Assembly: GCF_001570405.1 (NCBI RefSeq)
Contig: NZ_BBYM01000010.1
Coordinates: forward strand, 137,091 to 201,090
Length of the DNA stretch: 64,000 bases
From: Microtetraspora niveoalba
Lineage (GTDB): Bacteria > Actinomycetota > Actinomycetes > Streptosporangiales > Streptosporangiaceae
Reading direction: 5' to 3'
This document shows positions 45,441 through 54,590 of the stretch, piece after piece. Numbering within the stretch: position 1 is the first letter of the stretch; every line of letters begins with the position of its first letter. Made by a program: the position numbers and the translations under genes. The notes beneath the pieces were generated by a model. That model had not been told where the DNA came from. It ran no database searches and saw only the letters and a program-made list of their open reading frames with translations.

Positions 45441-46187
45441 TCACTCCCAGCGGAACATGCGGGCCGCGGAGATCCCCGCGAGCAGCACCCATCCGGCGAG
45501 GACCGCGAGGTGCGCCGGCGACGGCGCGTGACCGCCCATCGTGTCCCGCAGCGCCTGCCCGAACGCGCCCGTCGGCGTGAAATCGCTCACCGCGCGCAGC
45601 GGGGACGGCATGAGGTCGCGCGGAAGCCACATGCCGCCGAGGAACAGCAGCGGGAACATCACCGCGGCGCTCACGCCCTGCACGACCCGCGCGCTCGCCG
45701 CCACGGCGGCGAGCCACAGCCCGATGGAGAAAAGGGCGACCGCCCCGAGCAGGAGCACCCCGGCGAACGCGGCGAGCATCCGCGGCACGGGGACGTCGAG
45801 CACGACGTGTCCCAGCGCCAGCGTCACGGCCGTGCTCACCACGCCGACGACGGCGCTGATCGTGATCTGCGCGACGAGCAGGGACCCGGGCCTGACCGGC
45901 GTCGTGGACAGCCGCCGCAGCACCCCCTTCTCGCGGTATCCGACCAGCGTCGCGGGAAGCGTGCTCAGTGCGAGCATCGTGACCGAGAGCAGCACCATCA
46001 TCGCGGGGAACTGGGCGTCGATGAACCGCTCGCCGCCCAGGTTCGGGTCCGCGTCGCGGAACCCGGGGACGGAGAGGCCGAGCACCAGCAGCAACGCGAC
46101 GGGCAGGACTGTCACGAAGAACACCGCGGCCGGTTCGCGCAGGAACAGCTTCGTCTCGGTGAGGATCAGTTTCTTCTGGAGCAGCAT
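45441..46187 (-). CDS. ABC-2 type exporter permease
   Basis: 248 residues from an ATG seven bases after GGAG (TTG/GTG starts up to 46217 are also possible). Six helices; typical ABC-2 order MLLQKKLILTETKLFLREP, VGYREKGVLRRLSTTPV, and LFLGGMWLPRDLMP. It pairs with the ATPase gene 53 bp upstream. Likely exports a drug, peptide or lipid. Confidence 0.87.
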   Translation of the reverse strand: MLLQKKLILTETKLFLREPAAVFFVTVLPVALLLVLGLSVPGFRDADPNLGGERFIDAQFPAMMVLLSVTMLALSTLPATLVGYREKGVLRRLSTTPVRPGSLLVAQITISAVVGVVSTAVTLALGHVVLDVPVPRMLAAFAGVLLLGAVALFSIGLWLAAVAASARVVQGVSAAVMFPLLFLGGMWLPRDLMPSPLRAVSDFTPTGAFGQALRDTMGGHAPSPAHLAVLAGWVLLAGISAARMFRWE

Positions 46188-46239
46188 CGGGTTCTCCGGT
46201 TTCGTCACAGTGATCAAAGGAGTGGGGGACGGGGAGGCG

Positions 46240-47118
46240 TCAGGCCGGCTCGGGGGCGTGGCCGGTGAGGGTGAGGAACGCGTCGTCGAACGTGGTCCGC
46301 TCGGTGCGCAGGCCGCTCACCTGGCCCGCCGGCAGCGCGCCGACCACGGCGACGAGCAGGTCGCCGGTGCCGGTCACCACGACCTCGTCACCGTTCCGGT
46401 GGACGGCGGTGACCTCGGGAAGCGCGGTGAGCGCGTCGACGGAGCCGGTCGTCCTGAAGACGATCCGCTGTCCGCCGCCGGCCCGTGCGACGAGGCCGTC
46501 CGGGGTGTCCACCGCGAGGACACGGCCGGCCGAGATCACCGCGACCCGGTCGCAGAGCCGCTCGACCTCCTCCATGAAGTGCGTGACCAGCAGCACCGTC
46601 ACGCCCATCTCGCGGATGCGGGAGATCAGGTCCCAGGTGTCGCGGCGGGCCTGCGGGTCGAGGCCCGTGGTCAGCTCGTCGAGGATCGCGACCCGCGGGC
46701 TCCCGACCAGGGCGAGCGCGATGGACAGCCGCTGGCGCTGCCCGCCGGACAGCGTGGCGAACGCCGCGCGCGGGTCGAGGCCGATCTCGCCGAGCAGCGA
46801 CCGCCAGTCCGCCGGACGCGAATAGAACGACGCGTAGAGATCCAGCGCCTCGCCGACGCGCAGCTTGTCCGGGAGCGAGCAGTCCTGGAGCTGGATGCCG
46901 ATCTGCTCCTTGACGTCGGTCAGGCCGGCGCCGAACTCGATCGTCCCGGACGACGGCGTGCGCAGCGCGGCGACGCACTCGACCGTGGTGGTCTTGCCCG
47001 CGCCGTTCCGGCCGACGATCCCGAAGATCTCGCCTTCCTCTACCGCGAACGACACGTCGTCGACCGCGACCTTCTCGCCGTACGTCTTGCGCAGGTTGTG
47101 GACGGAGATGATTGCCAT
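46240..47118 (-). CDS. ABC exporter ATP-binding protein
   Basis: 292 residues: Walker A GRNGAGKTTTVE, signature LSGGQRQRLSIALAL, Walker B VAILDELTTGLDP, plus an extra C-terminal domain (about 215-290), as in DrrA-type drug-resistance ATPases. Co-directional with the permease and divergent from a two-component pair that probably controls it. Confidence 0.9.
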   Translation of the reverse strand: MAIISVHNLRKTYGEKVAVDDVSFAVEEGEIFGIVGRNGAGKTTTVECVAALRTPSSGTIEFGAGLTDVKEQIGIQLQDCSLPDKLRVGEALDLYASFYSRPADWRSLLGEIGLDPRAAFATLSGGQRQRLSIALALVGSPRVAILDELTTGLDPQARRDTWDLISRIREMGVTVLLVTHFMEEVERLCDRVAVISAGRVLAVDTPDGLVARAGGGQRIVFRTTGSVDALTALPEVTAVHRNGDEVVVTGTGDLLVAVVGALPAGQVSGLRTERTTFDDAFLTLTGHAPEPA

Positions 47119-47272
47119 GCCCTCAAAGCTAGGAATCTCGCGCTTCGGGAAGAATGTGGCTGCGAACCGCGTTGCGGTGCACTTTTCTTCGACGGGGGTG
47201 GGGTTAGGTCCACCCCTTCCGGGCGTCTTGGGTCACTGTGTACGTCCGGTCCCTCCGTACAGACTGAGACGC

Positions 47273-48766
47273 ATGAACCGACGCACTTTGACGGCGCTGG
47301 GCCACGCGGCCGGGCTTCTCGCGATGACGGCCATCGGGCAGCTCGTGGCGCTCGTGATGCTGGTGGCCGTCGCGCTCACCTTTTTCGTGGGCATGGTCTT
47401 CGCGTTCCCCCCCGCGGTACGGCTCACGCGGGCGACGACCGCGGCGCACCGCAGGCTCGCCGCCAGGTGGTCGGGCGTGACGATCGACGAGCCGTACCGG
47501 CCGGCCCCGGCGCCCCCGCGGCCGCAGCGGGACGGCTGGTACCGCGACGGCCGCAACCTGTACAAGACCCCGCGCGTCCCGGCGTTCAACCGGCGGCTCT
47601 CGTGGATGGTCAACGATCCCGCGACCTGGCGTGATCTCGCCTATCTCATGCTGAACCCCTGGAGCGGCGGCCTGATCGTGGCCATCCCGGTGCTGCTGGT
47701 CGCGGCCGGGATCCCCGAGCTGCTGGACGGCGACCTGCTCGGCCTGCTGCCCGCCGTGGTCGCGGCCGCCACCGCGCCGGCGGTCGTCCCCTGGAGCGTG
47801 CGCGTCCACGGGCAGATCGCGCACGGCCTGCTCGCGCCCACCGAGAAGGCCAGGCTCGCCCAGCGGGTCAGCCACCTGGCGAAGACCCGGATCGACGCGG
47901 TGGACTCGCAGGCGGCCGAGCTGCGCCGGATCGAACGGGACCTGCACGACGGCGCTCAGGCGCGCATCGTCGCGATCGGCATGACCATCGGCGCCGCCGA
48001 GCAGCTCGTGGACTCCGACCCGGCCGCGGCCAAGGCGCTGCTCGCCAAGGCGAGCGAGGCGTCGGCGACCGCGCTGCGGGAGCTGCGCCAGGTCGTGCGC
48101 GGCATCCACCCGCCGGTGCTCGCCGAGCGCGGGCTCGGCGACGCCGTACGCGCGCTCGCCCTGGACACCCCGCTCAACGCGCACGTGACCGTCGACCTGC
48201 CGGTACGGCCGGACGCCCCGGTGGAGTCCGCCGCCTACTTCGCGGTCAGCGAGCTGCTCACCAACGTCGTGAAGCACAGCGGCGCGACCGAGGTGTGGAT
48301 CGACATCAGCCACCAGGGGACCACGCTGCGGATCACCGTGACCGACGACGGCCGGGGCGGAGCGGACCCCGGGCGCGGGACGGGGCTCCGGGGCATCGAA
48401 CGCAGGCTCGCCGCGTTCGACGGGGTGCTGGCGATCAACAGCCCGGTCGGAGGCCCCACCACGGCCGTCATGGAGCTGACCCGTGCGCTGGAGAGCGTGG
48501 TCCCGCCGATCCCGAGGTGGAAGAGCGCGATCCTGGGCCTGTGCTGGGGCCTGTGCTGGCTCCCGCTGTTCCCGCAGGGGCTCGTCGCGATGGTCATGAA
48601 GCTGGTGAACGCGCCGGAGAGGTCGTGGTTCCTGGCGCTCTACATGCCGGAACCGCTGCAGTGGCCGACGATCATCGGGATGATCCTCCTGGGGAGTGCC
48701 ATGCTGGCGGGCGCGGTGGCTCTCACGAACCAGGCGAAACGTGCCAAGGTGGACGCGTGCGCGTAG
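47273..48766 (+). CDS. Sensor histidine kinase with C-terminal membrane helices
   Basis: 497 residues. The N-terminal part (about 1-190) holds helices and a sensor region (NDPATWRDLAYLMLNPW) like the actinobacterial putative sensor domain. A HisKA_3 dimerisation helix follows with the phospho-site RIERDLHDGAQARIV near 218-232, then an HATPase (ELLTNVVKHSGA, DDGRGGADPGRGTGLRGI). After the ATPase two more hydrophobic helices occur (AILGLCWGLCWLPLFPQG; TIIGMILLGSAMLAGAVAL), which is unusual. ATG at 47273. The response regulator overlaps its last ten bases. Confidence 0.87.
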   Translation: MNRRTLTALGHAAGLLAMTAIGQLVALVMLVAVALTFFVGMVFAFPPAVRLTRATTAAHRRLAARWSGVTIDEPYRPAPAPPRPQRDGWYRDGRNLYKTPRVPAFNRRLSWMVNDPATWRDLAYLMLNPWSGGLIVAIPVLLVAAGIPELLDGDLLGLLPAVVAAATAPAVVPWSVRVHGQIAHGLLAPTEKARLAQRVSHLAKTRIDAVDSQAAELRRIERDLHDGAQARIVAIGMTIGAAEQLVDSDPAAAKALLAKASEASATALRELRQVVRGIHPPVLAERGLGDAVRALALDTPLNAHVTVDLPVRPDAPVESAAYFAVSELLTNVVKHSGATEVWIDISHQGTTLRITVTDDGRGGADPGRGTGLRGIERRLAAFDGVLAINSPVGGPTTAVMELTRALESVVPPIPRWKSAILGLCWGLCWLPLFPQGLVAMVMKLVNAPERSWFLALYMPEPLQWPTIIGMILLGSAMLAGAVALTNQAKRAKVDACA

Positions 48767-49413
48767 TCATCGCCGAAGACCTGCATCTTCTCCGGGAGGG
48801 CCTGGTCGCCCTGCTCAAGGCCCATGGGTTCGAGGTCGTCGCGGCCGTCGAGTCCGGCCCCGACCTGCTCGCCGCCATGCTCAGGGAGCGCCCCGACGTG
48901 GCCGTCGTCGACGTACGGCTGCCGCCGACCTTCACCGACGAGGGGCTCCAGGCGGCGCTCGACGCCCGCCGCCGCATCCCCGGCCTGCCCGTGCTCGTCC
49001 TCTCCCAGCACGTCGAGCAGCTCTACGCCAGGGAGTTGCTGGCCGGCGGCTCCGGCGGCGTCGGCTACCTGCTGAAGGACCGGGTCTTCAACGCCGGCCA
49101 GTTCGTCGACGCGGTGCGCCGGGTGGCCGAGGGCGGCACGGCCATGGACCCCGAGGTGATCGCCAAGCTGCTGGCCAGCAACGCGCGGAACGAGCCGGTC
49201 GGCCGGCTCACCCCACGCGAGCGCGAGGTCCTCGAACTGATGGCGGAGGGGCGGTCCAACGCCGCCATCGGCCAGCGCTTGTTCCTCAGCGACAGCGCGG
49301 TGGGCAAGCACACCGCGAACATCTTCGCCAAGCTGGGGCTGGCGCCGTCCGACGACGACAACCGCCGCGTGCTCGCCGTGCTCACCTTCCTGAACGGCAA
49401 GGAGGCTCCCTGA
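48757..49413 (+). CDS. NarL/FixJ-type response regulator
   Basis: 218 residues: receiver domain with phospho-acceptor aspartate in VAVVDVRLPP (near 50), and a LuxR-type helix-turn-helix (LTPREREVLELMAEGRSNAA, near 150-170). The GTG overlaps the kinase stop, showing translational coupling. It probably regulates the divergent ABC-2 exporter. Confidence 0.93.
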   Translation: MRVVIAEDLHLLREGLVALLKAHGFEVVAAVESGPDLLAAMLRERPDVAVVDVRLPPTFTDEGLQAALDARRRIPGLPVLVLSQHVEQLYARELLAGGSGGVGYLLKDRVFNAGQFVDAVRRVAEGGTAMDPEVIAKLLASNARNEPVGRLTPREREVLELMAEGRSNAAIGQRLFLSDSAVGKHTANIFAKLGLAPSDDDNRRVLAVLTFLNGKEAP

Positions 49414-49438
49414 GGAGCCTGCTCGCGGGCGGGACGGA

Positions 49439-50857
49439 TCAAGGGAGCAACTGGCCCCAGTAGAGCGCCCAGGGGATGAAGAGCAGGCCACCGGCGATCA
49501 GCATCCACTCCCGGAGCCGCGCAGTACGCCACCGGGTCGCCGAGACCGCCGTCGAGATGAGGGTCGTGAAGGCGAGCAGTTGCACGATCAGCCAGAGGAT
49601 CGGCCGACCGGCGACCAGTGGGCCGAGGTCGATGCCGTGGCCGTTGGCGGAGCCGATCATGGACACCGCCGCGTACACGAAGAGGGGTACGCCGACGAGA
49701 CCGGACGCCGCGAGGATCCGGGCGGGCCAGGAACCGCCGGCGTCGCCCCGGCGGCGACGGACCAGAGCGGCCACCGGATAGGTCGCGAACGCCACGAGCA
49801 GCAGCACAAGCGCGATGAGCTGGGCCGGCCAGCCCTCCCACCACGCGGACTCGGGGAGCGGTACGCTCCTGGTCGGCTGCGCGGGCAGCGGGTCGGCGCT
49901 CGACGCGGGGACGTTCCCGCTGGTGACGTCGCGGACCCAGGAGCCGACGGTCTCGGCGTAGCCGGGCACCAGCTCGTCGGCCCGCCCGCGCCCGGTGGCC
50001 CAGAGCGCGTGCGGGGCGTGGGGGAAGAACCTGATCGTCACGCTGCCGGGAAGGGTCTTACGGAAGATCTCCGCGCTCTCCGCCGGGGGGATCTGGTTGT
50101 CCTCGGCGCCCCACAGGGCGAGCACCGGCTGGTGGATCTTCTTCAGCGTCGGCACGGGATCGTGGTGGGCCTCGGGGAACAGCCCGGCGTCCGCTCCGAA
50201 GCGGTAGAAGCTCTCGTTGAGCAGGGTCCGGACCGATCCCTCGATCCCGGCTCTGTCCACCTTGTTGGCCATGTTCCACGCCTGGGTGCGCAGCGGTTCC
50301 AGGCCGGGCCCGCCGACCGTGATCAGGAACTTGATGTCCGAGCTCCGGGTGATGGCGATCGGCGCCACCCAGCCGCCTTCGCTGAGGCCCCAGACGCCGG
50401 CCTTCGCCGGGTCCACCTCGGGACGGTCCCGCAGTACGGCGAAGGCCCTCAGCGCGTCGTCGGCGAGCTGGGAGTAGTCCCGTTTCGTCTTGGAATAGCC
50501 GACGCCGCGTTTGTCGGGCGCCAGCACCACCATGCCCTGCTTGGCGAACTCCTCGGCCTCCTTTTGGAGCTCGCTCCACTTGTTGCCCTGGCCCGACCCG
50601 TGGACGAGCAACAGGCCGGGCAGCCTGCCGGTGGCGTTCGCGGGTTCGAAGATCCGGCCGCCGAGCGTCAGCCCATCGCTGGTACGGAAGCTCACGTCGG
50701 CGGTCTTGAGCTCGGACGCCCCGGCGCTCTTCGTGACGGAACTCTTCACGACGGGGCTGCTCGTCCCGGGGGCTTCGGCGGCGACGGCCGGTGCCACAGT
50801 GCCGGCGACGGCGCCGAGGGCGAGAGCGAGGGACGCGGCGCCAAGAGCGATCTTCAC
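49439..50857 (-). CDS. Secreted/membrane alpha/beta hydrolase
   Basis: 472 residues. Signal peptide (IALGAASLALALGAVAGTVAPAVA), an alpha/beta hydrolase domain (about 50-320: LLLVHGSGQG, nucleophile Ser in GLSEGGWVA, acid Asp in WGAEDNQIPP, His in HAPHALW), then four C-terminal helices (about 345-470). The enzyme would face outside and be held by the helices. GTG at 50857, six bases after GGAG; an in-frame TTG lies at 50869. The substrate is unknown. Confidence 0.85.
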   Translation of the reverse strand: MKIALGAASLALALGAVAGTVAPAVAAEAPGTSSPVVKSSVTKSAGASELKTADVSFRTSDGLTLGGRIFEPANATGRLPGLLLVHGSGQGNKWSELQKEAEEFAKQGMVVLAPDKRGVGYSKTKRDYSQLADDALRAFAVLRDRPEVDPAKAGVWGLSEGGWVAPIAITRSSDIKFLITVGGPGLEPLRTQAWNMANKVDRAGIEGSVRTLLNESFYRFGADAGLFPEAHHDPVPTLKKIHQPVLALWGAEDNQIPPAESAEIFRKTLPGSVTIRFFPHAPHALWATGRGRADELVPGYAETVGSWVRDVTSGNVPASSADPLPAQPTRSVPLPESAWWEGWPAQLIALVLLLVAFATYPVAALVRRRRGDAGGSWPARILAASGLVGVPLFVYAAVSMIGSANGHGIDLGPLVAGRPILWLIVQLLAFTTLISTAVSATRWRTARLREWMLIAGGLLFIPWALYWGQLLP

Positions 50858-51086
50858 GGGGTTCTCCAAGGTGGTGTGCCAGAAGCCGGGAAACGCGACG
50901 TGAGCGACGACGTGTCGGGCGTCGCGGCGTGAAACGTGATGGCCTCATGGTTTCCCGGCAGGGCACTCCGTGAGATCGCCGATTCGAGCGGTCTTCCCGC
51001 TCCATCACGCGAGGGAGGGGGCCCCGAAGGGAGATCCCTCGGGCGAGGGAGGAACGCGCATCGCCCACCCGCGATACTTGGGCGCT

Positions 51087-52463
51087 ATGTCCCTGATCGC
51101 GCGACTTCGGGCGCTTCCTCCACTCGCGGTCGACGCCGTGCTGACGGCCGTGGTGCTCGCCGCGCAGTCGGTCCCGTTCTTCTACGCCAAACGGATGGCC
51201 GGCCCGGAGCCGTGGACGATCATGGAGTACCTACCGGTCGTCGGCGCTTCCCTGCCGCTGGTCGTGCGCCGCAGGTACCCCTTGGCCGTCCTCATCGCGA
51301 TCTTGCTGGCGACCAACGTGTACTCGATGCACGATCCGGATATTCCCCCGCAGCCCCTCTGGTACGGACATCTCGTCGCCACATACACAGTCGCTCAACT
51401 CGCGCCGCGATGGCAGCGTCTGGGACTCATCCTGGTCACACTTCCGGGAACGATCCTCTTCGGTGGCACCTCGGTCCCCACCCTGGTCCGCGGTCTGCTG
51501 ACGTGGGCCGCCTCCTACGCCCTCGGCCGGGCGGTCGCCGTACATCAGGCGTACGCGAGGGTCCTGGAGGAGCGAGCGGCCCAACTTGAACGCGAGCGGG
51601 AGCTGGAGGCGGAACGCGCCGCCGAGCGTGAACGCGCCAGGATCGCCCGGGACATGCACGACATCCTCGCCCACGCGGTCAGCATCATGGTCGTGCAGGC
51701 CGAGGCCGGTCCACTCGCCGTACGGACCAACCCCGACCGGGCGGAGGCCGCCTTCGACGCGATCGGCGCGGCGGGCCGGGAGGCGATGGCGCAGCTCCGG
51801 CGGATGCTCGGCCTGCTGAAGGAGACCGAGGGGCCCAGGGAGCCGCAACCCACGATCGACCGGATCCCCGAACTGGTCGACGGAGTCGGCGACACGGGCC
51901 CGCGGGTGTCACTGACGACCACGGGACAGCCGGTCGCCGTCTCGTCGGATGTGGAGGTGGCCGCCTACCGGATCATCCAGGAATCCCTGACGAACATGCT
52001 CAAGCACGCCGACGCCACTGAGGCGGAGGTTCGGCTCGACTGGCAGGACGACGGGCTGTCGATCACCGTCACGGACGACGGGCGAGGTCCCGCGGCCGAC
52101 CAGCGCGATCGTCGCCCCAAGGAAAGCCCCTCCGATCAGCGCGCCTCCGACGTGCAGGGGTCTTCGATGCGCGCTGCCGATCTGCACGGATATCCGCACG
52201 GATCTTTCACGCGCGGCCCCGATCTGCGGGCCTCCGATCTGAACGGATCCGATTCGCGTGGGGCGGGCACGCCCGGCCCTGCTCCGCGCGGAGCGGAGAG
52301 GCGTGGTCCCGATCTGCGCGGGCCCGGTTTCTCCAGTGGAAAGGGGCTGATCGGGATCCGTGAGCGGGCCGCCGCGTGCGGCGGTACCGCCTCCTTCGGC
52401 ACACCACCCGGCCGTACGCGTGGCTTCCAGGTCGCCGTACGGCTACCGTTCGCCGATGTGTGA
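51087..52463 (+). CDS. Sensor histidine kinase with repeat-rich insertion in the ATPase
   Basis: 458 residues. Four to five N-terminal helices (about 10-150), a coiled coil (ERERELEAERAAERERARIA), a HisKA_3 helix with H in RDMHDILAHAV near 191, and an HATPase (RIIQESLTNMLKHA; DDGRGP). Between the DDGRG box and the closing GKGLIGIRERA box lies an insert of about 85 residues of short repeats (ASDL, RGPDL, RAADL), rich in Asp/Gly/Ser/Arg. ATG at 51087. Partner response regulator 60 bp downstream. Confidence 0.87.
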   Translation: MSLIARLRALPPLAVDAVLTAVVLAAQSVPFFYAKRMAGPEPWTIMEYLPVVGASLPLVVRRRYPLAVLIAILLATNVYSMHDPDIPPQPLWYGHLVATYTVAQLAPRWQRLGLILVTLPGTILFGGTSVPTLVRGLLTWAASYALGRAVAVHQAYARVLEERAAQLERERELEAERAAERERARIARDMHDILAHAVSIMVVQAEAGPLAVRTNPDRAEAAFDAIGAAGREAMAQLRRMLGLLKETEGPREPQPTIDRIPELVDGVGDTGPRVSLTTTGQPVAVSSDVEVAAYRIIQESLTNMLKHADATEAEVRLDWQDDGLSITVTDDGRGPAADQRDRRPKESPSDQRASDVQGSSMRAADLHGYPHGSFTRGPDLRASDLNGSDSRGAGTPGPAPRGAERRGPDLRGPGFSSGKGLIGIRERAAACGGTASFGTPPGRTRGFQVAVRLPFADV

Positions 52464-52523
52464 AGGTGAAGCCATGCATATCCCACCTTCCGGGCATATG
52501 ACGACCCCGGGGAGGGTTTCCAC

Positions 52524-53183
52524 GTGACGATCAACGTTGTGGTGGCCGACGACCAGGAACTGGTGCGCAGCGGCTTCGTCATGATCCTCGACGCCCAGCC
52601 GGACATGTCCGTCGTCGCGGAGGCGGGAGACGGAGCCGAGGCGATCGAAGCCGTCCGCCGCCACCGGCCCGACGTGCTGCTGCTCGACATCCGCATGCCC
52701 CGCGTGGACGGCATCGAGGCCGCCCGCGTCGTCTGCGCCGAGACCGACGCCAAGGTCCTCATGCTGACCACCTTCGACCAGGACGACTACGTGTACGACG
52801 CCCTGCACGCGGGGGCGAGCGGCTTCCTCCTCAAGGACGTCCGCCGGGACGACCTCGTGCACGCCGTACGGGTCGTGGCCGCGGGCGACTCCCTCCTGGC
52901 GCCGGCGGTGACGCGCAGGCTGATCGACGACATGGTCCGGAGCCGGCCGCGTCGCGCGGTGTCGCCGACCGGGCTGGACGTGCTCACCGAGCGTGAGCGC
53001 GAGACGCTGCTCCTGCTGGGGCGCGGTCTGTCCAACGCCGAGATCGCCGCCGAGATGGTGGTCAGCGAGCACACGGTGAAGACGCACGTCAGCAACGTGC
53101 TCATGAAGCTCGGCCTGCGCGACCGCGTCCAGGCCGTCGTCGCCGCGTACGAGTCGGGCCTCCTCCAGCCCGGGAAGCACTAG
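52524..53183 (+). CDS. NarL/FixJ-type response regulator
   Basis: 219 residues, receiver with Asp in LLLDIRMPRVDG (near 54), Lys in FLLKDV, and a LuxR-type helix-turn-helix (TERERETLLLLGRGLSNAE). GTG start after GGGGAGGG. It should act with the kinase just upstream. Confidence 0.94.
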   Translation: MTINVVVADDQELVRSGFVMILDAQPDMSVVAEAGDGAEAIEAVRRHRPDVLLLDIRMPRVDGIEAARVVCAETDAKVLMLTTFDQDDYVYDALHAGASGFLLKDVRRDDLVHAVRVVAAGDSLLAPAVTRRLIDDMVRSRPRRAVSPTGLDVLTERERETLLLLGRGLSNAEIAAEMVVSEHTVKTHVSNVLMKLGLRDRVQAVVAAYESGLLQPGKH

Positions 53184-53185
53184 CC

Positions 53186-53315
53186 GTCCCCGGACGGGAC
53201 GTGCCGGACGACAACGGGACGATCGGGGCGCCGACACCCCATTTCCTCCGGGTCCGGGGAGCGCCGGCCATCCCCGGGTGGGACGTACCGGATGACAGGG
53301 CGTGATCGGAGCCCG
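53186..53315. repeat. 46-bp imperfect direct repeat before the dnaN-like gene
   Basis: Copy 1 (53186-53231) and copy 2 (53270-53315) share TCCCCGG, GGGACGT, CCGGA, GACA and GATCGG blocks, 84 bp apart. They lie in the 208-bp gap between the response regulator and the dnaN-like gene; possible regulator sites. Confidence 0.65.
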
Positions 53316-53391
53316 GTCCGGCATCGCAGGGGTGTTCTGTCGGTCCCGCCCGGTACCTTTGCCTGGCAGGTACGGCGCGTAGGGAGGTCCC

Positions 53392-54501
53392 GTGAAGTTT
53401 CAGGTGAACCGTGACGTTCTCGCCGACGCGGTGGCATGGGCGGCCCGGGTCCTGCCCGCGAGGCCGGCCGTCCCGGTGCTCTCCGGCCTGTTGCTTGAGG
53501 CGGGTGACGACCTGCGGATCTCCGCGTTCGACTACGAGGTCTCCGCCCAGGTCGTGATCGAGGCCGACGTCGCCGAGCCGGGGCGCGCGCTGATCCCGGG
53601 CAAGGTGCTCGCGGAGATCACCAGGAGCCTGCCCAACGAGCCGGTGCAGATCGCCCTCGACGGCGCCGAGGCCCTGCTCACCTGCGGCAGCGCCGAGTTC
53701 GGCCTGATCACCATGCCGGCGGAGGATTTCCCGTCCCTGCCCACGATGCCGCCCAGGGTCGGGGCAGTCGGCGGGGGGCTGTTCGCCACCGCGATCGGCC
53801 AGGTCGCCGCCGCGTCGAGCCGGGACGAGACGCTCCCGATGCTCACCGGCATCCGCATCGACATCGACGGCGTCTCGGTGTCGATGGCCGCCACCGACCG
53901 CTACCGCATCGCGGGGCGTGACTTCCTCTGGCATCCCGTGGACGAGGGCGCGACGCACGCGGCGGTCGTGCCCGCCAGGGTGCTGGTCGATGTGGCCCGG
54001 TCGTTGCGCGGCGGCGAGGTGTCCATCGGTCTCGGAGACGGCGTAGCGGGCTTCGAGAGCCAGGGGCGCACCACGACCGTCCGGCTCCTCGACGAGCAGT
54101 TCATCGACTACCGCTCTCGGTTGTCCAACGAGTGGACCATGCACGCCGAGGTCAGGGTGGCGTCCTTCATCGAGGCGATCAAGCGAGTGGCCCTGGTGGC
54201 CGAGCGGAACACGGCGATCCGGCTCTCGTTCACCGCGGGCGAGGGAGACTCGGACGGCAGGTGCCTCATCCAGGCGGGCGGGGGTGACATCGGCCGCGGC
54301 GCCGAGGTGGTCGACGCCCGGTTCACCGGGGACGACATCCAGATCGCGTTCCAGCCGCACTTCCTGCTGGACGGCCTGGCCGGGGTCGAGACGGAGCACG
54401 CCCGCATCAGCATGGACTCGTCCACCCGTCCGGCGCTCATCTCCAACGAGGGTGACGACGCCGACTTCCGCTACCTGGTGATGTCGCTTCGGCTGGGCTG
54501 A
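53392..54501 (+). CDS. dnaN: DNA polymerase III sliding clamp (beta) homologue
   Basis: 369 residues with the three-domain clamp fold: FQVNRDVLADAVAWAARVL, RPAVPVLSGLLLEA, RDETLPMLTGIRI, ATDRYRIAGRDF, VALVAERNTAIRLSF. The C-terminal motif that forms the partner-binding pocket reads YLVMSLRLG, where classical DnaN has MP(M/V)RL. The gene is about 52 kb from dnaA, next to a two-component system. It may be a second clamp; the usual dnaN would be beyond the left window edge. GTG after GGGAGG. Confidence 0.88.
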   Translation: MKFQVNRDVLADAVAWAARVLPARPAVPVLSGLLLEAGDDLRISAFDYEVSAQVVIEADVAEPGRALIPGKVLAEITRSLPNEPVQIALDGAEALLTCGSAEFGLITMPAEDFPSLPTMPPRVGAVGGGLFATAIGQVAAASSRDETLPMLTGIRIDIDGVSVSMAATDRYRIAGRDFLWHPVDEGATHAAVVPARVLVDVARSLRGGEVSIGLGDGVAGFESQGRTTTVRLLDEQFIDYRSRLSNEWTMHAEVRVASFIEAIKRVALVAERNTAIRLSFTAGEGDSDGRCLIQAGGGDIGRGAEVVDARFTGDDIQIAFQPHFLLDGLAGVETEHARISMDSSTRPALISNEGDDADFRYLVMSLRLG

Positions 54502-54590
54502 GCCCCACAAAGCGGCCGGGCGGGGCCGATCGGCCGGTGCCGCCGCGGCGGACGGTCACCGGGGGCGGCCGGTCGAGCCGGCCATGGGGG

